Under the pieces are notes generated by a model. The model ran no database searches. It saw only the letters and a list, made by a program, of their open reading frames with translations, and was not told where the DNA came from. DNA of 64,000 nucleotides, from assembly GCA_036752345.1 (NCBI GenBank), contig DAIOSV010000001.1, positions 102,325 through 166,324 of the forward strand, written 5' to 3'. The position numbers were made by a program, and so were the translations under genes. This DNA is from UBA1715 sp036752345. GTDB taxonomy: Bacteria > Bacteroidota > Bacteroidia > Bacteroidales > UBA1715. Shown one piece after another: positions 35,202 to 43,831 of the stretch. Within the stretch, counting starts at the first letter, position 1, and each line of letters starts with the position of its first letter.

Positions 35202-37397
35202 TTATTGTTGTTCAATTCTTTCCACTTTTGTCATCCCTTTAATTTTTTGCAAATTCATCATCAACGTATTGAGTTGTGAACAGTCGTGAATGTACAAATC
35301 AAAGTGGGCGGTGAATTCGTTTTCCATTGTTTCAATGTGTACGGTTCTGATGTTTACATTGAGCACGTTGGAAATTACGTTTGAAATTTCATTGAGCATA
35401 CCAATTCTATCTTTTCCTTTCAAAAGAATGGTAGCTAAAAATACTTGTTCGTGTCTGCTAATCCATTTGATTTTCTTAGCCGGTTCTTTTAGCTGTCGTT
35501 CTATTGCAATAGGGCAGTTTCGTTTATGAATTTCCCAGCCATTTTCGGTGGCAAATCCTATAACTTCATCTCCGGGAATAGGGTGGCAACATTCAGCAAT
35601 GGTGTAGTTTGTGGAATGATGAATGATTTTAACGTTTTCATTTTCATCTTCTTCTTCACTATTTTCTTCATCATCACTTTTCGAAAGTTTGAGTCCCCAA
35701 AATAGTATTTTTTTGCTTTTTCTTTTTTTCGTTGCGTATTCTTCTATTTTGGTTGTATTAAGCTCGTCGGCACCAAGTTTTTCGTAGAGTTCATTACTAT
35801 CAACAAGACCATAGCCTTTTACTAATTTATCAATTACAGTAGGTGTAGGTTGTAGATTTTTTGCTTCGAGTAATTTAGGAAGAAGTTGTTGTCCACGGAG
35901 CAGATTGCGTTTCTTTTCAAATCTGAATTTTTGTTGCAACGCGTTGTTCGCTTTAACGGTAGAAATGATGTTAAACCATTCTTTTTTAGGCTTTTGCGAG
36001 TCTGATGTGAGTATTTCAACTTGATCTCCGCTCTGAAGTTTGTAATCAAGTCCGACAACTTTTTCTTTGTTGATTCTTGCTCCAATGGCATGGTAGCCTA
36101 TTTCGGAATGTATTTCAAACGCGAAATCCAATGCGGTGGCATTCACAGGGAAGCGGTGCATTTCTCCTTTTGGGGTAAATGCAAACAAGTCGGTCGAATA
36201 AAGGTTGAGTTTGAAATCATCAAGGAATTTTAATGCATCTTCATCAGGATTGTCTAACGAAGAACGAACTCGTTTCATCCATACTTCAAGCTGGCTTTGT
36301 TCGAATCCGTCAATGTTTTTGTATTTCCAATGAGCAGCATAGCCTTGTTCTGCAATTTCGTCCATTCGTTGTGTACGAATTTGCACTTCAACCCAAGTTC
36401 CATCTGGTCCCATAACGGTTGTATGGAGGGCTTCGTATCCGTTGTCTTTCGGAGTTGAAATCCAATCTCGCAAACGTTCGGGGTTAGGAGTGTATTTGTC
36501 TGTAATGTATGAATACACGCGCCAGCACATGGCTTTTTCTTCTTCAATAGGAACGTCTAACAAAATAATTCTTACCGCGAAAACATCGTAAACATTATCA
36601 AATGAAATGTTTTTCTTTTGCATTTTCGCATATATGGAAGATATTGATTTTGAACGACTTGTGATATTGTACTTAATGTCGTGCTGCTCCAATGTCATCA
36701 TGATAGGAATGCAGAAACGATTTAAGTAGTGAACGCGTTTTTTTTCACTGCCTTTGAGTTGGCGTAAAATGTCATAGTAAACCGTTGGGTTTTGATATTT
36801 AAGACATAAGTCTTCTAGCTCCATTTTAATCTTGTAGAACCCCATACGGTGAGCTATCGGAACAAACAAGGAACTCGTTTCTTCGGCTATGCGTTGTTGC
36901 TTTTTGGGCGGCATAGAACTCAGAGTACGCATATTATGAAGACGGTCAGCCAGTTTGATGATAATAACTCGAACGTCTTCTGACAGTGTAAATACGATTT
37001 TCTTGAAATTTTCGGCTTGTCCTTCTTCGTTTTTCAATACACCGCGAATTTTTGTAAGTCCATCAACTATTTGGGTGATTTTAGGGCCAAACATATTGTT
37101 GATGTCTTCAAGTGTAATATCGGTGTCTTCAACTACATCGTGGAGCAGAGCGGCAATCACCGATTTAGAGCCCAGACCTATTTCTTCTGAAACGATTTTT
37201 GCTACCGCAATGGGATGGAGAATGTATGGTTCGCCGGAACGTCTTCGTGTTCCATAATGAGCAGCGTTTGCAACCTCAAATGCTTTTCTAACACGTGCAA
37301 CCGTTTCTTCGGATTTATGGCATTTGGGAGAATTTTTTAGCATATCCTCAAATTCTTGTTGGATATGATCTTTTTCTTCTTGCGAAAATTCTGCCAT
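35202..37397 (-). CDS. rel: bifunctional (p)ppGpp synthetase/hydrolase (RelA/SpoT)
   Basis: The 731-residue alarmone enzyme has all long-RSH domains. The HD hydrolase is intact (ILHPIAVAKIV, ALLHDVVEDTDIT, IKLADRLHNMRTL). The synthetase has RLRDWISTPKDNGYEALHTTVMGPDG and VEVQIRTQRMDEIAEQGYAAHWKYK. A TGS domain follows (DLFAFTPKGEMHRFPVNATALDFAFEIH), then a zinc-finger-like segment with ECCHPIPGDEVIGF and a C-terminal ACT domain (LKGKDRIGMLNEISNVISN). The active HD motif indicates it can both make and degrade ppGpp. It has a good promoter at 37419-37451. Confidence 0.95.
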   Translation of the reverse strand: MAEFSQEEKDHIQQEFEDMLKNSPKCHKSEETVARVRKAFEVANAAHYGTRRRSGEPYILHPIAVAKIVSEEIGLGSKSVIAALLHDVVEDTDITLEDINNMFGPKITQIVDGLTKIRGVLKNEEGQAENFKKIVFTLSEDVRVIIIKLADRLHNMRTLSSMPPKKQQRIAEETSSLFVPIAHRMGFYKIKMELEDLCLKYQNPTVYYDILRQLKGSEKKRVHYLNRFCIPIMMTLEQHDIKYNITSRSKSISSIYAKMQKKNISFDNVYDVFAVRIILLDVPIEEEKAMCWRVYSYITDKYTPNPERLRDWISTPKDNGYEALHTTVMGPDGTWVEVQIRTQRMDEIAEQGYAAHWKYKNIDGFEQSQLEVWMKRVRSSLDNPDEDALKFLDDFKLNLYSTDLFAFTPKGEMHRFPVNATALDFAFEIHSEIGYHAIGARINKEKVVGLDYKLQSGDQVEILTSDSQKPKKEWFNIISTVKANNALQQKFRFEKKRNLLRGQQLLPKLLEAKNLQPTPTVIDKLVKGYGLVDSNELYEKLGADELNTTKIEEYATKKRKSKKILFWGLKLSKSDDEENSEEEDENENVKIIHHSTNYTIAECCHPIPGDEVIGFATENGWEIHKRNCPIAIERQLKEPAKKIKWISRHEQVFLATILLKGKDRIGMLNEISNVISNVLNVNIRTVHIETMENEFTAHFDLYIHDCSQLNTLMMNLQKIKGMTKVERIEQQ

Positions 37398-37418
37398 GAC
37401 TCTTTATTTTAACTCCTT

Positions 37419-37451
37419 CAAAGGTAATTATTTTTTTTGAAAAAAAGCAAA
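37419..37451 (-). promoter_or_regulatory. Bacteroidota-type promoter for rel
   Basis: On the minus strand TTTG (37451-37448) is followed after 21 bases by TACCTTTG (37426-37419), an exact TAnnTTTG match, 21 bases before the rel start codon. Confidence 0.55.
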
Positions 37452-37459
37452 GGTTATGC

Positions 37460-38986
37460 TTAATTATAGATTAGATGTACAACTCCGTGGCGGTCAATGT
37501 TTTCGCCATTAGGTAACGTTATTTGTATCGTATATTGGTACATTCCTGTCGGTGCAATTTTGCCTTTTACTTTTCCGTCCCAACCAATCTCTATGTCGTT
37601 GCTCGTGAAGATTGTAGTTCCAAATCTGTCGATAATTTTTAATGTATAATCACCGGTAATGAATGCAACTTTTGGTTTAAAGATTTGGTTTTCTTTTATT
37701 TCGCTTGTGGGGTTGAATATGTTAGGTATCAGTATTTTATATTTCTTATTTAAACAAACGCTATTGGTTGAAGAAATAGAACTTGGTGTTACAGAATTAT
37801 TCACGCTTTCTACACGATAGCAACGTGAAAAACTATGCGTGGCATCATCAATGTAATCAATATATACAAATGTGTTGTTGGTTACGGAGTCTATAAGTTG
37901 CTCATTTCCATTGTTTTCCGACATGTAGATTCGATAGTATGAGGCTTCATTCCAAGGAATGTTTTTGGTCCATTCTATCATGTTTTGTTCATCGGAAATT
38001 TCTCTAATAGAGAGTAAAGTTGGGGTAAGTGTTTGTGATTCAAGTAATTTTGTTCCACAATTGTCAAAAACCGCCGATTTATAAAACACAAGAGTATCTT
38101 TTTTGTATGCTTGTGCGTCGTGGTACGTGTATATGGGCGAACTATTTGAATTTAAGGTAATAGTGTCTATCCCAATAAAGAGGTTTGTGTCAAGTTCTGA
38201 TTTATATACGACGTAGTTTTTATAATCAGCAGCGGTGTCATATTTGAATGTAATTGCCACATCGGTTCCGTCAATGCTGATGTTTTCGGCATTAATGAAT
38301 TTAGGGCTTATTGGTATAGGCTTTATTATGGAGCACATTGAAGAATTTGAAACGTGCAAATTTCCTCGGCAGTCGTGAAATGTAGCTCTCACATAAAAAA
38401 ATCGTTCGGCGGTTTCGTTGAGATTTATGAGACACGTGTTCTCCGATGGAAGGCATTCTTTTACAACTACTTCCGTGCCGTTAACAGATTCGATTATTTC
38501 ATATTTTTCAACGGAAATTCCGTACGCATAATAGCTGGTCCACGCAATCAAAATTTGTGAAGGGCATTGGGTAGTTTTTGCCGTAGAAACCATTGTGGTG
38601 TGATATTCACGCAAAGAGGTACTATTCGTGCCATTTTCCGAATATGCATCAACCGCAATAGAAATAGGGCGCTCATCGGCATTATAAGGGAAAATTGCTA
38701 TGGTGTCGGTTTTGAACGAAAAAGAATTGTCTTCGTTGCCGGCAACATCAACAATTCCTTTGCCTTTGATAAGGGTGGTTTCGTCGTAAATATAGAGGAT
38801 TCGGGCAAATTTTATGTTTGGACTCTCGCTTTTGTACCAACTTACGGTAACTTCTGACGTGTATGGATTGAGTGAAACGTATGAAACGTCGGTTGGGTCT
38901 ATTTCTTGTGCAAAAGTAAACACCGATGTGCAGCAAAGAAATAGACAAAATATTGTTTTCTGAATGTTATCCGACAACAATTTCAT
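37460..38986 (-). CDS. surface protein with fibronectin-like domains and CHU_C-type C-terminal domain
   Basis: The 508-residue protein has a signal peptide (about 27 residues ending FTFAQ) and several beta-sandwich repeats that look like fibronectin type III (YVSLNPYTSEVTVSWYKSE near the start, QILIAWTSYYAYGISVEKYEI, then LSIREISDEQNMIEWTKNIPW). It ends with the gliding-motility-associated C-terminal domain: IFNPTSEIKENQIFKP, KIIDRFGTTIF, WDGKVKGKIAPTGMYQYTIQI. That domain is a sorting signal for type IX secretion in Bacteroidota; no T9SS genes are in the window. The start overlaps the upstream M16 gene by 20 bases, so it is probably co-transcribed with the peptidases. The molecular role is unknown. 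Confidence 0.82.
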   Translation of the reverse strand: MKLLSDNIQKTIFCLFLCCTSVFTFAQEIDPTDVSYVSLNPYTSEVTVSWYKSESPNIKFARILYIYDETTLIKGKGIVDVAGNEDNSFSFKTDTIAIFPYNADERPISIAVDAYSENGTNSTSLREYHTTMVSTAKTTQCPSQILIAWTSYYAYGISVEKYEIIESVNGTEVVVKECLPSENTCLINLNETAERFFYVRATFHDCRGNLHVSNSSMCSIIKPIPISPKFINAENISIDGTDVAITFKYDTAADYKNYVVYKSELDTNLFIGIDTITLNSNSSPIYTYHDAQAYKKDTLVFYKSAVFDNCGTKLLESQTLTPTLLSIREISDEQNMIEWTKNIPWNEASYYRIYMSENNGNEQLIDSVTNNTFVYIDYIDDATHSFSRCYRVESVNNSVTPSSISSTNSVCLNKKYKILIPNIFNPTSEIKENQIFKPKVAFITGDYTLKIIDRFGTTIFTSNDIEIGWDGKVKGKIAPTGMYQYTIQITLPNGENIDRHGVVHLIYN

Positions 38987-40259
38987 ACATAGAGTCTTCG
39001 TTTAAATAAGTATTTGCAAGTTCTTGTAAATCTTTTGATTGTATCTTGTTTATGATTTTCCAATATTTATGATAGTAATCAATATAATCAATATCGTACT
39101 CCAAAGCTTTTTCTAACATTCCACTCGTTGCAAATGCGCCGTCAAAATTTCTTACAAGAGATGATTGAATGTAGGTTTTTACCATTGATAATTCACTTTC
39201 TGGAACCAACTCGGTACGTAAACGTTTTATTTCGTAATATATTGCATCCAATGCTTGTGGTACCACATCTTTGCCCACGCTCGATGTGATAATAAAATAG
39301 CCACTATTCCGCAATGAAACAACACCGGATCCAATGCCGTATGTGTAGCCTTTTTCTTCGCGCACGTTAGTCATAAGTCGCGAACCAAAATAACCACCTA
39401 AAATGGTGTTTAAAATTCGTAATGGTATAAAGTCTGGATGGGTGCGGTTTATGGTCACTTTTCCAATATTGATAGATGATTGTACCGCATTTTCTTTTTC
39501 AATGTGATGGCGCAGTTGCGTGTCGCCTTCAATAGGGAATATAGGAGTTTTCGGGTAGTTGTTGCTTGTACGGATCTTATTTTCTTTAAGATATGCAATA
39601 AGATTCTTAATTTCTTGTGATTTCGGATTGCCACAGATAATTATTTTACAGCCTTCCGCTACGTAGTATTTCTCATAAAAATCAACAAGGTCTTGTCTCT
39701 TTATTTTTGAAAAATCATCCATTTCGCATGCAGCTCCATATGGGTGATTTTGTCCAAATAATGCTTGGCGGAAAATTTTCTGAGAAAGAACTTCAACTCG
39801 CTCAATATCAATCTTATACTGTTCTTGTCTTTTGAGTATATGCGTAGCTAATTTATCTTCGGGAAATGTTGGAGCAAAAAGAAAATCGGAAACAACGTTC
39901 ACAACTTCGGGCAAATGTTTTTCAATGCAGCAAACGCTGATGGTTACGTAGTCTTGATTAGAGTTTGAGAATAGATATGCGCCTAAGAAATCCAATTTTT
40001 CCGCAATTTGTTCAGCATTCAAACTGACAGAGCCTTCTTGCAACATTGCTAACGTAGAAAGAGGAATGAGATTTGATTGGGCTTGATAATCGCCGGCTTT
40101 TACCGTAATATCAATTTTAACAACTTCTTGGTCTTGCAAAGGCAAAAGATAAATAGGAATACCATTATTTGCTACAAATTTTTCTGCCTGTATTAATGAT
40201 AAGTTTTTGATAATCTTATATTTGGGTTCTTTTCCTCTTTGTAATCTTCGAATCTGCAT
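38967..40259 (-). CDS. M16-family peptidase-like protein, non-catalytic subunit
   Basis: The 430-residue protein has the M16 fold but lacks the HxxEH zinc motif; the equivalent region reads STLAMLQEGSVSLNAEQIAEKLD. The C-terminal half keeps TNVREEKGYTYGIGSG, the Arg/Tyr substrate-binding motif seen in the non-catalytic partner of M16B heterodimers. It lies 2 bases after a gene for a catalytic M16 protein, so the two probably form a heterodimer as in mitochondrial processing peptidase. There is no signal peptide, so it is probably cytosolic. Confidence 0.88.
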   Translation of the reverse strand: MQIRRLQRGKEPKYKIIKNLSLIQAEKFVANNGIPIYLLPLQDQEVVKIDITVKAGDYQAQSNLIPLSTLAMLQEGSVSLNAEQIAEKLDFLGAYLFSNSNQDYVTISVCCIEKHLPEVVNVVSDFLFAPTFPEDKLATHILKRQEQYKIDIERVEVLSQKIFRQALFGQNHPYGAACEMDDFSKIKRQDLVDFYEKYYVAEGCKIIICGNPKSQEIKNLIAYLKENKIRTSNNYPKTPIFPIEGDTQLRHHIEKENAVQSSINIGKVTINRTHPDFIPLRILNTILGGYFGSRLMTNVREEKGYTYGIGSGVVSLRNSGYFIITSSVGKDVVPQALDAIYYEIKRLRTELVPESELSMVKTYIQSSLVRNFDGAFATSGMLEKALEYDIDYIDYYHKYWKIINKIQSKDLQELANTYLNEDSMYEIVVG

Positions 40260-40261
40260 AA

Positions 40262-41506
40262 CTATTGATTGTTTTTTGACATATAGTAAAGTGTTGTGTC
40301 ATTGGTCTCTGCAAAAAGAGTATCCGAAACTCGTTTGATATCAATAAGAGAAACGTCTGAATAATTCTCAAGTCGAGTATTTACAAGATTAGTATCGCCT
40401 AAATTTGCGTAGTATGAAAGTGCTCTTGATTTTGAAAGCACATCAAGTTCATTCAGAATTGTGGAACTTTCAAATTTGTTTTTAACTTTTTGTAATTCAT
40501 AGTCAAAAACAAAGCCTTCACGTATTTTCTGTAATTCACTTAAAATGGCTTTTTCTGCGGCCTCCATAGAAACAGACGGGTTTAAGTTGCCAGAAATAAT
40601 AAACAATCCAGGGTCAATTTCACCTGATATATAGGCATTGATGTCGCTAAACAATTTTTGGTCTTGTACTAACTTTTGGTAAAGTCTTGAGGAATTACCA
40701 TTGGAAAGTATGTCTGAAATTAAATCGGTTGTATAAAAGTCTTTTTCAAGTTGCCCGCACATATGAAACACTTTGATAATGCACGATGCCGGCACGTCAC
40801 GTTCTACGGTGAGAGTACGTTTTTCTGTTTGTACTGGTTCTATTGGTAGATTGCGTGTCGCAATATTTCGGCGTGGAATAGGACCAAACCATTTTTTTGC
40901 CAACTGTTTTACCGTTCTTAGCGACACGTTTCCCGAAATTGCAATTATTGCATTATTTGGTGCATAGTGGCTAAAAAAGAAGTCTTTTACCTCTTTTATG
41001 TTTGCTTGTTCTATGTGACTCAAATCTTTTCCTATCGTTGCCCATTGATACGGGTGAACTTTGTAGGCCAGTGACCGAAGAAGGAGCGTTATGTCGCCGT
41101 AGGGACGGTTTAAATAACGCTGTTTGAACTCTTCGCACACTACATTTCGCTGAACATCAAGGCTTTTCTGTGAAAAATCCAATTCCAACATTCTATCTGA
41201 TTCCAACCAAAATGCTGTCTCTAAATTTTGACTTGGAACGGTGATGTAGTAGTTGGTGATGTCGGTCGTAGTAAACGCATTATTTTCTCCGCCAACTTTT
41301 TGTAATGGTGTGTCAAACGAAGGGATATGTTTAGAACCGCCGAACATGAGGTGCTCAAAAAGATGAGCGAATCCGGTACGTTCGGGCGATTCGTCCTTAG
41401 AACCTACGTTGTATAGCGTGTTTACAACAACAAATGGTGTTGTTTTGTCAATATTGACTATAAATCGTAGTCCATTTTGTAATTCAAATTCCTCGTATTG
41501 TATCAT
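40262..41506 (-). CDS. M16B-family zinc metallopeptidase, catalytic subunit
   Basis: The 414-residue protein has the inverted zinc motif HLFEH (His48, Glu51, His52) in RTGFAHLFEHLMFGGSKH, and an acidic pair about 74 residues later (CEEFKQR, Glu125/126) that supplies the third zinc ligand. It pairs with the downstream non-catalytic subunit. No signal peptide is seen. It overlaps ackA by 4 bases (ATGA). M16B enzymes degrade or process short peptides inside the cell; the substrate is unknown. Confidence 0.92.
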   Translation of the reverse strand: MIQYEEFELQNGLRFIVNIDKTTPFVVVNTLYNVGSKDESPERTGFAHLFEHLMFGGSKHIPSFDTPLQKVGGENNAFTTTDITNYYITVPSQNLETAFWLESDRMLELDFSQKSLDVQRNVVCEEFKQRYLNRPYGDITLLLRSLAYKVHPYQWATIGKDLSHIEQANIKEVKDFFFSHYAPNNAIIAISGNVSLRTVKQLAKKWFGPIPRRNIATRNLPIEPVQTEKRTLTVERDVPASCIIKVFHMCGQLEKDFYTTDLISDILSNGNSSRLYQKLVQDQKLFSDINAYISGEIDPGLFIISGNLNPSVSMEAAEKAILSELQKIREGFVFDYELQKVKNKFESSTILNELDVLSKSRALSYYANLGDTNLVNTRLENYSDVSLIDIKRVSDTLFAETNDTTLYYMSKNNQ

Positions 41507-42702
41507 TTTTTGGTAACAATTTGATAGGTATCACGCGCTATCATGAGTTCTTCATCGGTTGGAATTAAACAAACTGTTACTTTAGAATCTTTTGCTGAAA
41601 CAATTGCTTCTTGGCTACGAACGTGGTTGCGTTCGGCATCCATTTTTATTCCGAGGTATTCCATGTCGGTCAAACTGTCCCAACGTACACCTTCTTGGTT
41701 TTCACCAACACCGGCAGTCCATACAATGATATCAACGCCGCCCATAGCAGCTGCATAAGCACCAATGTATTTTTTGATACGGTAGTTGTACATTTGAAGG
41801 GCAAGGTGAGCAAGTTTGTTGCCATCTTTGTCGGCTTGTTCTATATCGCGCATATCGCTTGATAATTTTGTCACACCTAGAACACCGCATTCTTTGTTCA
41901 ATATTTCAACCATTTCTTGTGGTTGTTTGCCTAACTTTTGCATTAAATAGGTAACAATAGAAGGATCAACGTCGCCACTGCGAGTTCCCATCATAAGTCC
42001 TGCTAGTGGAGTTAATCCCATTGAGGTATCAATACATTCACCGAATTTTACAGCAGAAACGCTTCCTCCATTGCCAATGTGGCAAGTGATGATGCGTTGT
42101 GTTTTAATGTCTTTCCCAAGAAATTCGCATACGCGTTGTGCTACATAGCGGTGGCTTGTTCCGTGGAAACCATAGCGACGTACGTGCCATTTTTCATACC
42201 ATTCCAAAGGGAGGGCATACAAATAGGCATAATCAGGCATAGTGCTGTGGAATGCGTTGTCAAACACTGATACTTGTGGGATGCTTGGCATTAATTCTTG
42301 TACAGCTTTAATACCATGCAAATTGTTTGCATTATGAACAGGAGCAAGGTCGCATAGTTCTTTTATGGTTTGTTCTACCTTTTCATCAACGAGCACACTT
42401 TTATTGAATTTGTCGCCACCATGTACAACGCGATGACCTACTGCGTCGATTTCATTAAGACTTTTGATTGCTCCAATTTCAGGATCGGTGAGAAGAGAAA
42501 GCACGAAACCTACACCTTCTTTATGGTTTTGCATATCGTGCATGATTTTTTTCTTACTGCCATCAGGCATTGTAACTTTTACAAATGCGTTATCAAGCCC
42601 GATACGTTCTGCGCCACCTTGACTGATTACGCTTTCGTTCTCCATATTGAACAATTTGTACTTGATCGAAGAACTTCCGCAATTTAGAACTAAGATTTTC
42701 AT
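41503..42702 (-). CDS. ackA: acetate kinase
   Basis: The 399-residue enzyme converts acetyl phosphate and ADP to acetate and ATP. Motifs are LVLNCGSSSIKYKLF at the N-terminus, GHRVVHGGDKF, FHSTMPDYAYLYALP, RRYGFHGTSHRYV, HIGNGGSVSAVK and GLTPLAGLMMGTRSGDVDPSI. The length matches the family. Pta lies upstream on the same strand, with a terminator-like hairpin between them. The 4-base overlap with an M16 peptidase gene is unusual for this gene. Confidence 0.97.
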   Translation of the reverse strand: MKILVLNCGSSSIKYKLFNMENESVISQGGAERIGLDNAFVKVTMPDGSKKKIMHDMQNHKEGVGFVLSLLTDPEIGAIKSLNEIDAVGHRVVHGGDKFNKSVLVDEKVEQTIKELCDLAPVHNANNLHGIKAVQELMPSIPQVSVFDNAFHSTMPDYAYLYALPLEWYEKWHVRRYGFHGTSHRYVAQRVCEFLGKDIKTQRIITCHIGNGGSVSAVKFGECIDTSMGLTPLAGLMMGTRSGDVDPSIVTYLMQKLGKQPQEMVEILNKECGVLGVTKLSSDMRDIEQADKDGNKLAHLALQMYNYRIKKYIGAYAAAMGGVDIIVWTAGVGENQEGVRWDSLTDMEYLGIKMDAERNHVRSQEAIVSAKDSKVTVCLIPTDEELMIARDTYQIVTKK

Positions 42703-42718
42703 GTGTAGGTAAGGGTTT

Positions 42719-42750
42719 AAAAAAGAGATGCCATTGTGTATGACATCTCT
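42719..42750 (-). terminator. stem-loop with T-run between pta and ackA
   Basis: On the minus strand a 7-bp stem AGAGATG/CATCTCT (42724-42730 with 42744-42750), extended by 3 more pairs after a mismatch, is followed by six T (42724-42719). It lies 11 bases past the pta stop and 22 bases before the ackA start codon, so it could cause partial termination inside the pta-ackA unit. Confidence 0.6.
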
Positions 42751-42760
42751 ATAGTGAATA

Positions 42761-43771
42761 TTATTGTTTTTTGCTATTTATTGCTTGTGTCGCTGTGATT
42801 GCAATCACGTTTACTATATCAGAAACGAAGCATCCACGCGACAAGTCGTTGATTGGAGCTGCCAAACCTTGTAGAATAGGTCCGTAGGCTTCGGCATGTC
42901 CAAAACGTTGAGCCATTTTATATGCAATATTTCCTGCATTTAAATCGGGGAATACCAATACGTTGGCACGACCTTTAAGAACGCTTCCCGGAGCTTTTTT
43001 AGCTGCAACATTTGGTACAATGGCTGCATCTATTTGCAATTCTCCATCAATAATCAAGTTAGGATTCATTTCTTTTGCGATTTTGGTTGCGTTTACTACT
43101 TTGTCAACCGTTTCGTGCGAAGCACTTCCGTGAGTAGAAAAACTCAACATGGCTATGCGAGGTTCCATGCCCAATAATTCTTGTACTGTTTTTGCACTTG
43201 TTACTGCAATTTCAGCCAATTGCTTTTCATCAGGGCTTGGGTTTACACCACAGTCTGCAAATAGGAATACGCCATCTTCTCCGAATTCTTTATCTTTAAA
43301 AATGATGATGAAAGCACCAGAAACAATATCATTTCCGGGAGCTGTTTTGATAATTTGAAATCCAGGACGAAGCACGTTGCTCGTGGAGTTTTCAGCACCG
43401 GCAACTTCTCCGTCGGCATCACCTGCTTTAATCATTGTAGTGGCAAGGTAGAGTGGGTTTTGAATGGTTTTGCGTGCCGTTTCCATATCCATACCCTTGC
43501 TTTTGCGAAGCTCATAAATCAAGTTCGCATATTCTTCCATTTTAGGATGATTTTCTGGATCAATAATCGTTGCTTTAGGCAAATAGGTGAGATTATTATC
43601 TTTTGCGAATTTTGCGATAAAATCGGGTTTAGATAGAATTATAATATCAGCAAATCCTTCTTTTATAACAACGTCTGCAGCTTTAAGTGTACGTTCTTCG
43701 GTACCTTCTGCCAAAACGATTCTTTGTATATTTGTTTTAGCTTTTTCTTTGAAACATTTTACGAAATCCAT
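42761..43771 (-). CDS. pta: phosphate acetyltransferase
   Basis: The 336-residue enzyme of the PTA_PTB family interconverts acetyl-CoA and acetyl phosphate. It is the short single-domain form. Motifs are IVLAEGTEERTLKAADVV, GMDMETARKTIQNPLYLATTMIKAGDADGEVAGA, CGVNPSPDEKQLAEIA, MLSFSTHGSASHETVDKV and VFPDLNAGNIAYKMAQRFG. With ackA it gives substrate-level ATP from acetyl-CoA. Confidence 0.96.
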   Translation of the reverse strand: MDFVKCFKEKAKTNIQRIVLAEGTEERTLKAADVVIKEGFADIIILSKPDFIAKFAKDNNLTYLPKATIIDPENHPKMEEYANLIYELRKSKGMDMETARKTIQNPLYLATTMIKAGDADGEVAGAENSTSNVLRPGFQIIKTAPGNDIVSGAFIIIFKDKEFGEDGVFLFADCGVNPSPDEKQLAEIAVTSAKTVQELLGMEPRIAMLSFSTHGSASHETVDKVVNATKIAKEMNPNLIIDGELQIDAAIVPNVAAKKAPGSVLKGRANVLVFPDLNAGNIAYKMAQRFGHAEAYGPILQGLAAPINDLSRGCFVSDIVNVIAITATQAINSKKQ

Positions 43772-43797
43772 ACCAATTATATTTAGGTTGAAAACTG

Positions 43798-43824
43798 AGA
43801 GAGACGCTTTTTGCGCGCCTCTCT
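43798..43824 (-). terminator. stem-loop downstream of the sugar mutase gene
   Basis: A 10-bp stem (43798-43807 with 43815-43824) has one A-C mismatch on the plus strand that becomes a G-U pair in minus-strand RNA, so it suits the minus strand. It lies 8 bases past the mutase stop. The T-run is short (TTTT). Confidence 0.55.
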
Positions 43825-43831
43825 TTGATAA

